Shown here piece after piece: positions 30,977-40,270 of a stretch of DNA of 64,000 nt (position 1 is its first letter; each line of letters begins with the position of its first letter). A program made the position numbers and the translations under genes. Source of the stretch: Cryobacterium sp. CG_9.6 (GTDB lineage Bacteria; Actinomycetota; Actinomycetes; Actinomycetales; Microbacteriaceae); NCBI RefSeq assembly GCF_029893365.1, contig NZ_JARXUZ010000001.1, forward strand, positions 1,798,001 through 1,862,000, in the 5' to 3' direction. A model generated the notes under the pieces. The model was given only the letters and a program-made list of their open reading frames with translations. It made no database searches and was not told the origin of the DNA.

Positions 30977-31228
30977 GTGGAGATTCTCCAGGTTGTGTTG
31001 CAAGTCCTCGTAGGAATTACGAGTCTCTTGCTCACCATGCTCATTCTGTTGCACAAGGGTCGGGGAGGTGGGCTCTCTGACATGTTCGGTGGTGGGGTGA
31101 CATCGAATCTCGGCGCGTCGGGTGTTGCGGAGCGTAACCTCAATCGCATTACGGTGATTCTTGGACTGCTGTGGATCACGTGCATCGTGGTTCTCGGCCT
31201 GATCACCAAGTTTGACACGGGCGCCTAG
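30977..31228 (+). CDS. secG: Preprotein translocase subunit SecG
   Basis: The 83-aa protein is a small accessory subunit of SecYEG. It has two membrane helices, about residues 5-24 (QVVLQVLVGITSLLLTMLIL) and 55-75 (ITVILGLLWITCIVVLGLIT). The glycine-rich cytoplasmic loop GRGGGLSDMFGGG between them is the SecG signature. GTG 30977 has GAAAGG 6 nt upstream. It follows tpiA, as in many Actinobacteria. Confidence 0.93.
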   Translation: MEILQVVLQVLVGITSLLLTMLILLHKGRGGGLSDMFGGGVTSNLGASGVAERNLNRITVILGLLWITCIVVLGLITKFDTGA

Positions 31229-31252
31229 CTACACGGGCGTCCACTAGTTGTA

Positions 31253-31275
31253 TGCCACATGAGCTTTGTGTGGCA
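31253..31275 (+). other. Hairpin between secG and rbpA
   Basis: TGCCACA pairs with TGTGGCA around a 9-nt loop. It is about 30 bp before rbpA and may be a weak secG end signal or part of the rbpA leader. Confidence 0.35.
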
Positions 31276-31305
31276 CGCTGAGCTGCTTTCAATGGGAGGA
31301 ACAAA

Positions 31306-31675
31306 ATGGCATCTGGTGGTAGTGCAATTCGGGGTTCACGCGTAGGAGCCGGCCCAATGGGGGAGCAGGACCGGGGCTTCCACGCCGATCGCATTAAGGT
31401 GTCCTACTGGGATGCCCTCGGCAACGAGACGGTACGCTACTTCGCGGCCACCCTGCCTGACGAGGAGATCCCCGTCACCATTGACTGCCCGTCATCGGGA
31501 CTCCCCGCCGGTCGTGACAAGGAGAACCCCCCCCTCGGTGGTCAAGCTTGAGCCGTACAAGACTCACCTCGCTTACGTGAAGGAACGCCGAAGCGAGGAA
31601 GAGGCCGAATCACTTCTTGAGGAGGCGCTCAACCAGCTTCGGGTTCGTCGGGGCAAGTTGACCCCAACAAACTAG
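31306..31675 (+). pseudogene. rbpA: RNA polymerase-binding protein RbpA, frame-disrupted
   Basis: RbpA binds the RNA polymerase sigma factor and stabilises open promoter complexes in Actinobacteria. The reading frame from ATG 31306 (GGGAGGA ribosome site) gives MASGGSAIRGSRVGAGPMG, which is an RbpA start. It reaches GRDKENPP, then hits an 8-C run at 31527-31534 and stops at 31551 after 81 aa. The missing C-terminal part (VVKLEPYKTHLAYVKERR, then EEALNQLRVRRG) lies in the next frame to TAG 31675. Deleting one C restores a 122-aa protein of normal length. The lost segment is the sigma-interacting domain, so the 81-aa product should not work. A sequencing error in the homopolymer, a true mutation or slippage are all possible. 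Confidence 0.85.
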
Positions 31676-31683
31676 TAGTGCAG

Positions 31684-31727
31684 AACGCAAAAGGCTCAAT
31701 CGCCGGGGTGATTGAGCCTTTTGCGTT
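31684..31727. terminator. Bidirectional terminator, rbpA and pgl
   Basis: An 18-bp perfect stem (31684-31701 with 31710-31727) with an 8-nt loop contains CTTTTGC and its complement. It lies between the convergent rbpA and pgl genes and can serve both. Confidence 0.85.
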
Positions 31728-31740
31728 GCGATATCGAAAG

Positions 31741-32511
31741 TTAGTACGAGGGGGAGATCAGGTTCTCTGGAACCTCGGCAGCGGCCTCGTTGTCCACGAA
31801 GAAAACGGTGCGCTTGCGGCCCTTGATACCCGCCGCTGGAACCTCGTCGCGGCTGGCCCCGGCGAGAGCTAGCCCCAACGCAGAGGCCTTGTCAGAACCT
31901 GCCAAGACCATCCACACGCGCTCGGACGAGTTCAGGACCGGTCGGGTGAGGGACAGCCGCTCAGCCGGAGGTTTCGGTGAATTCCGCACAGCGATGACGC
32001 TGGCTTCTTTTTCCCGAATCCCGCTTCCGTGCGGAAACAGCGACGCCACGTGCCCGTCCGGACCGACACCCAGGAACGTGATGTCGAAACGCGGCAACAG
32101 GGCACCATACGGGGCAGCGTCTCTGAGGTCCTTCGCATACTGAGCGGCCGCCTCATCAAGGGTCAGGTCACCATCCGACGCGGCAAAGGCATGAATGCTG
32201 GTTGCCGGAACGCCAATATGATCCAGAAGGGCCTCGCGGGCCTGGACTTCGTTTCTGTCCGAGTGTGCTCGGGGGACCCAGCGCTCGTCACCCCACCAGA
32301 AACTCACCCGACGCCAGTCAATGGTGTCTCGAGCTGCGGATGTATTGATCGCCTCCAGAACAGCGATTCCCACGGATCCACCCGTCAGCACGATGTTGGC
32401 CTCGGCTTCTTCGTGCAGGATGTCGACGAGTTTGGTGATGAAACGAGCAGCGACCGAACTGGCCAAAGCCTGCTTGTTCTGATGCACCAAAACACGTCGT
32501 TCCGTGGTCAC
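31741..32511 (-). CDS. pgl: 6-phosphogluconolactonase
   Basis: The 256-aa enzyme hydrolyses 6-phosphogluconolactone to 6-phosphogluconate. Family segments are VLTGGSVGIAVLEAI, FWWGDERWVPRAHSDRN and LGVGPDGHVASLFPHG. It is the last gene of the tkt-tal-pgi-zwf-opcA-pgl operon. Its GTG overlaps the opcA stop (GTGA), so translation is coupled. It acts directly on the product of Zwf. Confidence 0.94.
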   Translation of the reverse strand: MTTERRVLVHQNKQALASSVAARFITKLVDILHEEAEANIVLTGGSVGIAVLEAINTSAARDTIDWRRVSFWWGDERWVPRAHSDRNEVQAREALLDHIGVPATSIHAFAASDGDLTLDEAAAQYAKDLRDAAPYGALLPRFDITFLGVGPDGHVASLFPHGSGIREKEASVIAVRNSPKPPAERLSLTRPVLNSSERVWMVLAGSDKASALGLALAGASRDEVPAAGIKGRKRTVFFVDNEAAAEVPENLISPSY

Positions 32512-33476
32512 GCGGACACTCCGGTCTTGGACGGCACCGCATTCTCGAGAAGCGGAAGGCCGCGCGTGATGACCTCGCCATACAGGTCGTCGGGATCGAG
32601 CCGGCGGAGCTCATCAGCCAGGCAGTCGCGCAGACTACGTCGGCGCAAAGACAGGTCCTGAGTGGGCTGGCCGGGCTGGATCAGGGTTGCCACACCGAGG
32701 TGCTCTCGTTCCAGCGAGATAACCCCGCCAGCGCGAGTGAGGTTCACCCCATACATCCCGTTCGCGTGGGGACCGCTGGTCAGTTCACAGTCGACCGGTG
32801 CATTCAACTGCAGGTGCAACCATGCCGCGAGCAGCGTCGTGGAGGGGGAGTCAGCGGCCCCGGTGACATGGATTGCCGTCACCGGTTCGTAGGGAGGCTG
32901 GTCCAAAACGGCAGCCAACTGAGTGCGCCACAGTGTGAGCCGTGTCCACGCGAAGTCCGTGTCGCCAGGGCGGTAGCTGGAGCGCAGCCGCTGCAGTGCA
33001 CCTTGAGGGTCTGGCTGAGCTGACGCATCCGTTATTCGCCGAGAGGCGATGCGTCCGAGCGGAGAGTCCGCCGGAACCGCCGGGGCGACGCCGGGCCACC
33101 ACGCTGCAACGGGCGCATCCGGCAAGAGCAGCCCGGTCACGAGGCTCTCCGGGTCGCTGGCCGCCTCACCGTAGACGCGCAGGACAATTACCTCACTGGC
33201 ACCGGCGTCACCACCGACCCGAATCTCCGCATCCACCCGAGGTGTGCTCGAGCGGTGCGGGCTATCCATGCTTTCGGTCGACACCACGATAACGCGCATG
33301 GGGTGCTCGCGGGATGCGTCGTTGGCCGCCGTGATGGCCTCTTCTGCCTCACCCAGGGTGGAAGAGATGATGAGGGTCAGAACACGACCCAGGGCGACCG
33401 CGCCACCCTCTTCTCGAATTCGCACGAGCGCCTTCGAAATCTTGGCGGTCGTGGTGTCGGGCAAGTCTACGATCAT
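32508..33476 (-). CDS. opcA: Glucose-6-phosphate dehydrogenase assembly protein OpcA
   Basis: A 322-aa OpcA-family protein. Homologues are needed for full activity of glucose-6-phosphate dehydrogenase in cyanobacteria and corynebacteria. Visible segments are LPDTTTAKISKAL at the N terminus, RVLTLII, LLLPDAPVAAWWPG and SYRPGDTDFAWTRLTLWR in the middle. The ATG overlaps the zwf stop by 4 nt (ATGA), so it is made together with its partner Zwf. Confidence 0.94.
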   Translation of the reverse strand: MIVDLPDTTTAKISKALVRIREEGGAVALGRVLTLIISSTLGEAEEAITAANDASREHPMRVIVVSTESMDSPHRSSTPRVDAEIRVGGDAGASEVIVLRVYGEAASDPESLVTGLLLPDAPVAAWWPGVAPAVPADSPLGRIASRRITDASAQPDPQGALQRLRSSYRPGDTDFAWTRLTLWRTQLAAVLDQPPYEPVTAIHVTGAADSPSTTLLAAWLHLQLNAPVDCELTSGPHANGMYGVNLTRAGGVISLEREHLGVATLIQPGQPTQDLSLRRRSLRDCLADELRRLDPDDLYGEVITRGLPLLENAVPSKTGVSA

Positions 33477-35014
33477 GGACGTCTCCAGGTACGGCCATCA
33501 CGGGCCAGCAGTTCATCAGCAGAGGACGGGCCCCAGGTACCCGGGCGGTATTGCTCGGGCTGACCCTGAGTGGCCCAGTATTCCTCGATCGGGTCGAGGA
33601 TCTTCCAGGAGAGTTCGACCTCTTCGTGGCGGGGAAAGAGCGGCGGGTCGCCGAGCAGAACGTCAAGAATGAGACGCTCATAGGCTTCGGGGCTCGCCTC
33701 GGTGAAGGCGTGGCCGTAGCCAAAGTCCATCGTGACGTCGCGCACCTGCATGCCCGCCCCGGGCACCTTCGAGCCGAAGCGGATGGTGACACCCTCGTCG
33801 GGCTGCACGCGAATGACCAACGCGTTGTGACCGAGCTCCGCGGTTTGGCTCTCCGCGAACAGGTACTGCGGTGCACGCTTGAAGACCACTGCAATTTCGG
33901 TTACCCGGCGGCCGAGACGCTTACCGGCGCGCAGGTAGAAGGGCACTCCCGACCAGCGACGGTTATCAATGGTCAGGCGAATGGCCGCATAGGTTTCCGT
34001 GATGGATTCGGAGTCCATGCCGTCTTCATCGAGGAATCCTACGACCTTCTCACCGCCCTGCCAGCCGCCCGAGTACTGGCCGCGAGCAGTGCCCAGCCCC
34101 AAATCTTCGGGGAGGTGCACCGATGCGAGGACCTTTTCCTTTTCCGCACGCAGGTCCGCTGCCTCGAAGGAGATGGGTTCCTCCATCGCGGTCAGTGCCA
34201 GCAGTTGTAAGAGGTGGTTTTGAATGACGTCCCGCGCAGCGCCAATGCCGTCATAGTATCCGGCTCGTCCGCCCACACCGATATCTTCGGCCATGGTGAT
34301 CTGCACGTGCTCCACATGCGTGGCGTTCCAGAGCGGTTCGAACATCTGATTGGCGAAACGCAACGCCAGGATGTTCTGAACCGTCTCCTTCCCCAGGTAG
34401 TGGTCGATGCGAAAGACGGAGTCGGCCGGGAAGACGGACTCGACCACATCGTTCAGCTCGCGTGCAGTCTTCAGATCGCTTCCGAACGGCTTCTCAATGA
34501 CAACACGTCGCCACTGACCATCCTTCTGCTCGGCAAGGCCCGAACGGCGCAACTGCTCGGTGACGAGTGGGAACGCCTTCGGGGGGATCGCGAGGTAGAA
34601 GGCGTGGTTTCCCATGGTTCCACGCTCGCGGTCGAGCTCTGCAATGGTCTCTTTGAGAACCTCGAAGGCTGCGTCATCATCGAACGTTCCGGGGACGAAG
34701 CGGATGCCTTCGGCAAGCTGCGCCCAGACGTCCTCGTGAAATTCGGTGCGAGCGTACTGCTTGACCGAATCGTGGACAACCTTCATGAAATCTTGGTCAT
34801 CCCAGTCGCGGCGTGCAAAGCCAACCAGCGCGAAGCCGGGAGGTAGTAAGCCGCGATTGGCGAGATCGTAAACGGCGGGCATGAGTTTTTTCCGCGAGAG
34901 GTCTCCGGTCACGCCGAAGATCACCAGGCTGGACGGCCCGGCAATGCGATTCAGACGGTAATCGGAGGGTGAACGCAACGGATTGAACTCCGGGGTGATT
35001 TCCACCGGGGACAT
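33473..35014 (-). CDS. zwf: Glucose-6-phosphate 1-dehydrogenase
   Basis: The 513-aa enzyme commits glucose 6-phosphate to the oxidative pentose-phosphate pathway. It has the nucleotide-binding GVTGDLSRKKLMPA at about residues 34-47, IEKPFGSDLKTA, and the substrate site RIDHYLGKETVQN. ATG 35014 has AGGAG 6 nt upstream. A 52-bp gap separates it from pgi upstream. Confidence 0.97.
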   Translation of the reverse strand: MSPVEITPEFNPLRSPSDYRLNRIAGPSSLVIFGVTGDLSRKKLMPAVYDLANRGLLPPGFALVGFARRDWDDQDFMKVVHDSVKQYARTEFHEDVWAQLAEGIRFVPGTFDDDAAFEVLKETIAELDRERGTMGNHAFYLAIPPKAFPLVTEQLRRSGLAEQKDGQWRRVVIEKPFGSDLKTARELNDVVESVFPADSVFRIDHYLGKETVQNILALRFANQMFEPLWNATHVEHVQITMAEDIGVGGRAGYYDGIGAARDVIQNHLLQLLALTAMEEPISFEAADLRAEKEKVLASVHLPEDLGLGTARGQYSGGWQGGEKVVGFLDEDGMDSESITETYAAIRLTIDNRRWSGVPFYLRAGKRLGRRVTEIAVVFKRAPQYLFAESQTAELGHNALVIRVQPDEGVTIRFGSKVPGAGMQVRDVTMDFGYGHAFTEASPEAYERLILDVLLGDPPLFPRHEEVELSWKILDPIEEYWATQGQPEQYRPGTWGPSSADELLARDGRTWRRP

Positions 35015-35066
35015 GCAGCTCCTAAAGGGACGAAAGTGGGAAGCGGAGAGGGGAGCAGGTGCTGGA

Positions 35067-36674
35067 CTAGGCCAACGCCTCGAAAAGCGTATCGAGGTTT
35101 TCTGCGGGTGCGGTGAGCGTCAGCGTGAGAACAGGGCGGCCGTGTTCAGCCAAAACGCTGGCGTCACCACTGGCCTGAGCCTGAATGAGTTCCCCGAACG
35201 TGAAGGGCCGTTCCGGAATGGAGAGATCCTCCGCGGGCGTCGTCAGAATCTGCAGGAACACACCAGTGGCGGTTCCGCCCTTGTGGAACTGACCGGTTGA
35301 GTGCAGGAACCGAGGTCCCCAACCGAACGTCACCGGGCGCTTGGACAGCGTGGCGAGCTTCGAACGAACCTCAGCGAGCTGCGGGAGTGCCAGACGGTTG
35401 ACGTACGCCTGGACGGCAACGTACCCATCAGGACCGAGTTCTTCCAGCAGGGCATCGATGGCCGACGCCAGATCACTGGCGGCACCAATGACATGCGCGG
35501 TTCCACGCACCTCAATACCATCCGCGATGAACGCGGCCGGCTCGGGGGTGGGCCGGGAGTCAAGCAGGCCGCGGGTTGCAATCTTGGCTGATTCCACGTC
35601 GGGCTGATCAAACGGGTTGATCCCGAGAAGGCGTCCGGCCACTACGGTTGCGTATTCCCACACCATGAACTGGGCGCCCAGGGTACCGCTGACGCGAATT
35701 TCGTCGCGACCGTCCTGATCACTGAAGACCTGATCCCCGGCATCGGCCACAACGCGAACAACCTGAACATCAGGCAGATCGGTGGACAGCTCGGGGGCAT
35801 TCAGGTCGAGAACGACGGGAAGGATGCCGGTCCCCAGCTTGCCAGTGGATTCGGCAATGAGCTGCTCCACCCAGTCGGCGAAGCCCACAATGTGCGTTCC
35901 GTCGGCCACGATGGCGAGTTTGTCTCGACGCGGGTTGGCAGCCGCCATTGCCGCTCCGAGAACGAGTCCGGGGTTCTCGAGCGTGTCGATCGCGAGAGTC
36001 GCAAGGACAGACTCCGCCTCGCCCAGCAGCTGGCCGATGTCGACCCCGGCAAGTCCCGAGGGCACCAGGCCAAAGGCAGTCAGGGCAGAGTAGCGACCAC
36101 CAACGTTCGGGTCAGCGTTGAAGACCCGGTATCCGGCAGCACGCGCGGATGCCTCCAGCGGCGAACCGGGATCGGTCACGACGATGATGCGTTCAGCAGG
36201 GTCGATTCCGGCCGCAATGAACGCGCGTTCAAAGACGCGGCGCTGGCTATCGGTCTCGACCGTGGAGCCGGACTTGGAGGACACGACAAGTGCGGTCGAG
36301 TCAAGGTGATCCGCGAGAGCGGCGAGCACCTGGCCGGGGTCGGTGGCGTCAAGAACGGTGAGGTTCACACCCGCGGTGTTTGTGATGACTTCGGGAGCGA
36401 GCGACGACCCACCCATTCCAGCGAGGGCGATGCGTGTCACACCGGCAGCGTGCAGGGTTTCTCGGAGGGCATTGATCTCGGCCACGAGGGGACGGGAGAT
36501 GGCCACCGATTCGGTCCAGCCGAGGCGTTTGCCCGCTTCGGACTCCACGTCCGCTCCCCACAGGGCAGGGTTCTGAGCCGTGATGCTCGAAGCGACGAGG
36601 TCTTCCACCAGGGTCGGCACGACACGGCGGACCGCGTCAGCGGCGGAACCGCTGACCGAGATGCGGAAGCTCAA
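35067..36674 (-). CDS. pgi: Glucose-6-phosphate isomerase
   Basis: The 535-aa protein interconverts glucose 6-phosphate and fructose 6-phosphate. It has SIS-type sugar isomerase segments: [33 protein letters not shown] and a C-terminal [18 protein letters not shown]. This is the divergent bacterial form sometimes annotated near transaldolase-PGI fusions, but here tal and pgi are separate. The TTG start overlaps the tal stop (TTGA). Its place inside the pentose-phosphate operon links both branches of hexose use. Confidence 0.93.
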   Translation of the reverse strand: MSFRISVSGSAADAVRRVVPTLVEDLVASSITAQNPALWGADVESEAGKRLGWTESVAISRPLVAEINALRETLHAAGVTRIALAGMGGSSLAPEVITNTAGVNLTVLDATDPGQVLAALADHLDSTALVVSSKSGSTVETDSQRRVFERAFIAAGIDPAERIIVVTDPGSPLEASARAAGYRVFNADPNVGGRYSALTAFGLVPSGLAGVDIGQLLGEAESVLATLAIDTLENPGLVLGAAMAAANPRRDKLAIVADGTHIVGFADWVEQLIAESTGKLGTGILPVVLDLNAPELSTDLPDVQVVRVVADAGDQVFSDQDGRDEIRVSGTLGAQFMVWEYATVVAGRLLGINPFDQPDVESAKIATRGLLDSRPTPEPAAFIADGIEVRGTAHVIGAASDLASAIDALLEELGPDGYVAVQAYVNRLALPQLAEVRSKLATLSKRPVTFGWGPRFLHSTGQFHKGGTATGVFLQILTTPAEDLSIPERPFTFGELIQAQASGDASVLAEHGRPVLTLTLTAPAENLDTLFEALA

Positions 36675-37801
36675 CGGGTCACCGACGTCGTTGCAGCGGC
36701 CAGGGCTGCCGAGACGGTCTCGAGAAGCTCATCCCAGGAGATGACAAACTTCGACACACCTTCCTCTTCGAGGACTCGGGTGACGTCGTCGTAGGAAATT
36801 CCCTCGGCAGCAAGTGCGTCGAGAACGGCGTTGGCTGCTGCGTAGGATCCGGTGATCGAATCGCCACGCACGACGGCGTGATCCGCTGCCGCCTGCATCG
36901 TCTTTTCCGGCATCGTGTTGACAACCTCCGGAGCAACCAGCTCGGTCACGTACAGAGTGTCGGGAAGGCTCGGATCCTTGACGCCGGTCGAGGCCCAGAG
37001 CGGACGCTGCTTGTTGGCGCCAGCCTTGATGAGGCCGAGTGCACGTTCGGTGGAGAACGCCTGCTCGAAGACCTCGTAGGCCAGCTGAGCGTTTGCGACG
37101 CCAGCCTTGCTCTTGAGAGCGATGGCGGCATCCGTCCCGATCGCCACGAGACGCTTGTCAATTTCGGTATCGACTCGAGAGACGAAGAACGACGCGACGG
37201 AGTGGATGGTGGAAATGTCGATCCCGGCAGCCTTGGCCTGCTCGAGGCCGGTCAGGTACGCGTTGATAACCTGACGGTGACGCTCGAGGCTGAAGATCAA
37301 GGTCACGTTCACGCTGATGCCGAGTGCGATCGTGGCCGTGATGGCTTCCAGACCCTCAACCGTGGCCGGGATCTTGATCATTGCGTTCGGGCGATTGACC
37401 TTGGCCCACAGCTGGCGTGCCTGCGCGACGGTTCCCGCCGTGTCCCGGGCAAGTCCCGGCTCAACCTCAATGGAGACGCGGCCATCGACACCGTTTGTGC
37501 GGTCGTAGACCGGACGGAAGATATCGCTCGCAGCGGTCACATCGTCGGTGGTGATTTCGAAGACAGCCTCGGCCACAGCGGCTCCTGAGCTGGCAAGGGC
37601 TGCAACCTGCTGGGTGTACGCGGCACCCTTCGATAGGGCACCGGCGAAGATCGTGGGGTTCGTGGTGACGCCAACAACGTTGCTGTTGTCGATGAGCTGT
37701 GTCAACCCGCCGGACGCGATGCGTTCCCGGGACAGGTCGTCAAGCCAGATGCTGACGCCGGCTGCGGAGAGCGCGGCGAGGGGAGTGGTGGTTTCGGTCA
37801 T
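36671..37801 (-). CDS. tal: Transaldolase
   Basis: The 376-aa enzyme transfers a dihydroxyacetone unit between pentose-phosphate intermediates. The Schiff-base lysine is Lys143 in [12 protein letters not shown]. Other class segments are [13 protein letters not shown] near residue 44 and [14 protein letters not shown]. Length fits the mycobacterial-type transaldolase. ATG 37801 has AAGGAG upstream. It is the second gene of the operon, 50 bp after tkt. Confidence 0.96.
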   Translation of the reverse strand: MTETTTPLAALSAAGVSIWLDDLSRERIASGGLTQLIDNSNVVGVTTNPTIFAGALSKGAAYTQQVAALASSGAAVAEAVFEITTDDVTAASDIFRPVYDRTNGVDGRVSIEVEPGLARDTAGTVAQARQLWAKVNRPNAMIKIPATVEGLEAITATIALGISVNVTLIFSLERHRQVINAYLTGLEQAKAAGIDISTIHSVASFFVSRVDTEIDKRLVAIGTDAAIALKSKAGVANAQLAYEVFEQAFSTERALGLIKAGANKQRPLWASTGVKDPSLPDTLYVTELVAPEVVNTMPEKTMQAAADHAVVRGDSITGSYAAANAVLDALAAEGISYDDVTRVLEEEGVSKFVISWDELLETVSAALAAATTSVTR

Positions 37802-37851
37802 GATCGTAAATCTCCTTGTAAGGCGTGTAAATCAAAGTAGTGGGGGAACTG

Positions 37852-39942
37852 CTAGCTCGCGATGGAGTCCTTGGCTGCGGCGATAACTGCCTCGGTTGTA
37901 ATTCCGAATTCACGGAACAGCGTCTGGTAGTCCGCCGAGGCACCAAAATGCTCGATGGAAATGCTGCGACCGCGATCGCCCACGTACCTATTCCATGACA
38001 ACGCAATTCCCGCCTCAATCGATACCCGAGCGGTGATATTGGTCGGCAAGACCGATTCGCGGTATTCGATCGTCTGCTCTTCGAACCATTCGAGGCAGGG
38101 TGCTGACACGACGCGAGCGTTGATGCCTTCGGTCGCCAGCTGCGTGCGAGCGTCAACGGCTAGTTGAACCTCTGAGCCTGTTGCGATCAGAATGACGTCG
38201 GGTGTGCCACCCACCGCTTCCGCAAGCACGTAGGCTCCGCGGGAAACATACGACGCGGAGGCGAAGGTCTCACCCGAGGCCGCACCGTTACCACGTTCGA
38301 ACACCGGAATGTTCTGACGTGTGAGGGCGATACCGGCCGGTCCATTGCGACGCTCAAGAATGGTCTTCCATGCCCAGGCGGTTTCGGTTGCGTCACCGGG
38401 GCGAACTACGTCGAGTCCGGGAATGGCCCGCAGCGTGGCGAGCTGTTCCACCGGCTGGTGGGTGGGTCCGTCTTCGCCGAGGGCGACAGAATCGTGGGTC
38501 CACACGAAAATAGACGGCACCTTCATGAGTGCGGCCAGGCGAACGGCAGGGCGCATGTAGTCGCTGAAGATCAGGAACGTGCCGCCAAAAGCTCGGGTGT
38601 TCCCGTGCAGGACGATGCCGTTCAGAATCGCGGCCATCGCGTGTTCGCGGATTCCGAAGTGAAGAACCCGGCCGTACGTGTTTCCTGTCCACGCACCGGT
38701 GGAGTGCTCACTCGGAACGAAAGAGGCAGCGCCCGCGATGGTGGTGTTGTTTGATTCCGCCAGGTCGGCCGATCCGCCCCAGAGTTCCGGGATGACCGGG
38801 CCGAGCGCGTTCAGGACCGAGCCAGAGGCGGCACGCGTGGACACCGCGGTGCCGGCGGGGAAAACGGGGAGTGCCTCTTCCACACCGTCGGGAAGCTCGC
38901 CGCTGAGGACACGGTCGAGGAGAATCTTACGTTCGGGGTTGGCTGCCGCCCACGCGTCGAAGCGCAGGTTCCACTCGGCGTGTTCCTCGGCACCACGCAC
39001 GAGTGCCTGGCGCGTGTGAGCAATCACGTCGTCTGCCACCGCAAAGGTTTGCTCCGGGTCAAAGCCGAGAACGCTCTTCACGCCCGCCAGTTCGTCGGCG
39101 CCGAGCGCCGAACCGTGGATTTTGCCGGAGTTCTGCTTCTTGGGACTTGGCCAGCCGATGATGGTCTTGAGGATGATCAGCGACGGCTTGTTCGTCACTC
39201 CCTGCGCAGCAGTGATGGCATCGTTGAGGGCGGCCACGTCTTCGACGTACTCACCGGTTTTCTTCCAGTCCACGGTCTGAACGTGCCAGTCATACGCCTC
39301 ATACCGGGCGGCCACATCCTCGGTGAAGGCGATGTTGGTGTCGTCCTCGATGGAAATCTGGTTGCTGTCGTAAATTGCGATCAGGTTACCGAGCTGCTGG
39401 TGACCCGCGAGGGAGGAAGCTTCAGAGGTGATGCCCTCCTGAAGGTCGCCGTCACCCGCGATGACGTACACGAAGTGATCGAAGGGGCTTGATCCGACCG
39501 ATGCCTCGGGGTCAAAAAGTCCCCGCTCAAAGCGCGACGCGTAGGCGAAACCTACGGCGGAAGCCAGACCCTGTCCGAGCGGCCCTGTCGTGATCTCCAC
39601 GCCGGCGGTGTGGCCGAATTCAGGGTGTCCGGGAGTTTTCGAGCCCCACGTGCGAAGTGCCTTCAGGTCATCAAGTTCAAGTCCGTAGCCGCCAAGGTAC
39701 AACTGAATGTACTGAGTGAGCGAGCTATGTCCGACGGACAAGATAAATCGGTCGCGACCAAGCCAATCGTTGTCGGCAGGATCGCGGCGCATGACCTTCT
39801 GGAAAAGTAGGTAAGCGGCGGGAGCCAGGCTCATTGCCGTTCCCGGGTGACCATTCCCCACCTTTTCAACGGCGTCTGCCGCAAGAATTCGTGCGGTATC
39901 AACCGCTTGAGCATCAATGGAATCCCACTGGAAAACTGCCAC
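37852..39942 (-). CDS. tkt: Transketolase
   Basis: The 696-aa thiamine diphosphate enzyme moves two-carbon units between sugars. The TPP motif starts at GDGDLQEGITSEA and a GHPGTAMSLAPAAYLLF segment lies near the N terminus. A pyrimidine-binding segment DSVALGEDGPTHQPVEQ and a C-terminal domain follow. I chose GTG 39942 (VAVFQWDSIDA), which has AAGGG about 9 nt upstream; the frame is open back to 40017. It is the first gene of the minus-strand operon. Confidence 0.96.
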   Translation of the reverse strand: MAVFQWDSIDAQAVDTARILAADAVEKVGNGHPGTAMSLAPAAYLLFQKVMRRDPADNDWLGRDRFILSVGHSSLTQYIQLYLGGYGLELDDLKALRTWGSKTPGHPEFGHTAGVEITTGPLGQGLASAVGFAYASRFERGLFDPEASVGSSPFDHFVYVIAGDGDLQEGITSEASSLAGHQQLGNLIAIYDSNQISIEDDTNIAFTEDVAARYEAYDWHVQTVDWKKTGEYVEDVAALNDAITAAQGVTNKPSLIILKTIIGWPSPKKQNSGKIHGSALGADELAGVKSVLGFDPEQTFAVADDVIAHTRQALVRGAEEHAEWNLRFDAWAAANPERKILLDRVLSGELPDGVEEALPVFPAGTAVSTRAASGSVLNALGPVIPELWGGSADLAESNNTTIAGAASFVPSEHSTGAWTGNTYGRVLHFGIREHAMAAILNGIVLHGNTRAFGGTFLIFSDYMRPAVRLAALMKVPSIFVWTHDSVALGEDGPTHQPVEQLATLRAIPGLDVVRPGDATETAWAWKTILERRNGPAGIALTRQNIPVFERGNGAASGETFASASYVSRGAYVLAEAVGGTPDVILIATGSEVQLAVDARTQLATEGINARVVSAPCLEWFEEQTIEYRESVLPTNITARVSIEAGIALSWNRYVGDRGRSISIEHFGASADYQTLFREFGITTEAVIAAAKDSIAS

Positions 39943-39971
39943 GTCACGTAACCCTTCATATCTGCGAGGGC

Positions 39972-39987
39972 GGGTTGAGCTCAACCC
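39972..39987. promoter_or_regulatory. 16-bp perfect palindrome upstream of tkt
   Basis: GGGTTGAGCTCAACCC lies 30 bp before the tkt GTG. It could be a repressor site or an RNA hairpin in the leader. Confidence 0.5.
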
Positions 39988-40160
39988 ATCCTGTAATAGT
40001 TGTGCAATTGTCAGCAAACGCCGCGCTGTGCGGTGCCGCGTCGTCGACGCGTGCGCACTACCTGCGAAATGTGTACCCCCGGCGAGTTGGCCTGCATGAG
40101 GCGGCCATCTCCCACCCGGGGGCTCGCCGAACTACTGATTCACTGTGGGGAGCACTAAAC

Positions 40161-40166
40161 AGTATA
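40161..40166 (-). promoter_or_regulatory. Possible -10 of the tkt operon
   Basis: TATACT on the minus strand would give a leader of about 210 nt. A nearer candidate, TATTAC on the minus strand just before the 39972 palindrome, is also possible. Confidence 0.35.
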
Positions 40167-40241
40167 GGTAAAAAAGGTTCTCGAAGGTCGAAATGACCTT
40201 CCGTGACTCAGGCGGGGAACGGTCAGTCGGTGATCTACAAT

Positions 40242-40247
40242 TAGGAT
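40242..40247 (+). promoter_or_regulatory. Possible -10 of ctaB
   Basis: TAGGAT would give a leader of about 17 nt carrying GAGGA just before ATG 40271. TAGCAT at 40255 is an alternative. Confidence 0.35.
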
Positions 40248-40270
40248 TACTGCCTAGCATTCGAGGATTA

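Larger units (their letters stand above)
39943..40270. other. Intergenic region between divergent tkt and ctaB
   Basis: These 328 bases hold no convincing gene. They carry the palindrome at 39972 and a possible tkt -10 at 40161 on the minus strand. On the plus strand there are TAGGAT at 40242 and TAGCAT at 40255. An ORF from 40193 is only an upstream extension of the ctaB frame. Confidence 0.6.

Noticed and set aside
31527..31534. Programmed frameshifting at the rbpA C run
   Set aside because: The restoring change is +1 or -2, RbpA is not known to be frameshifted, and no stimulatory stem or pseudoknot is obvious downstream. Error or mutation is simpler.
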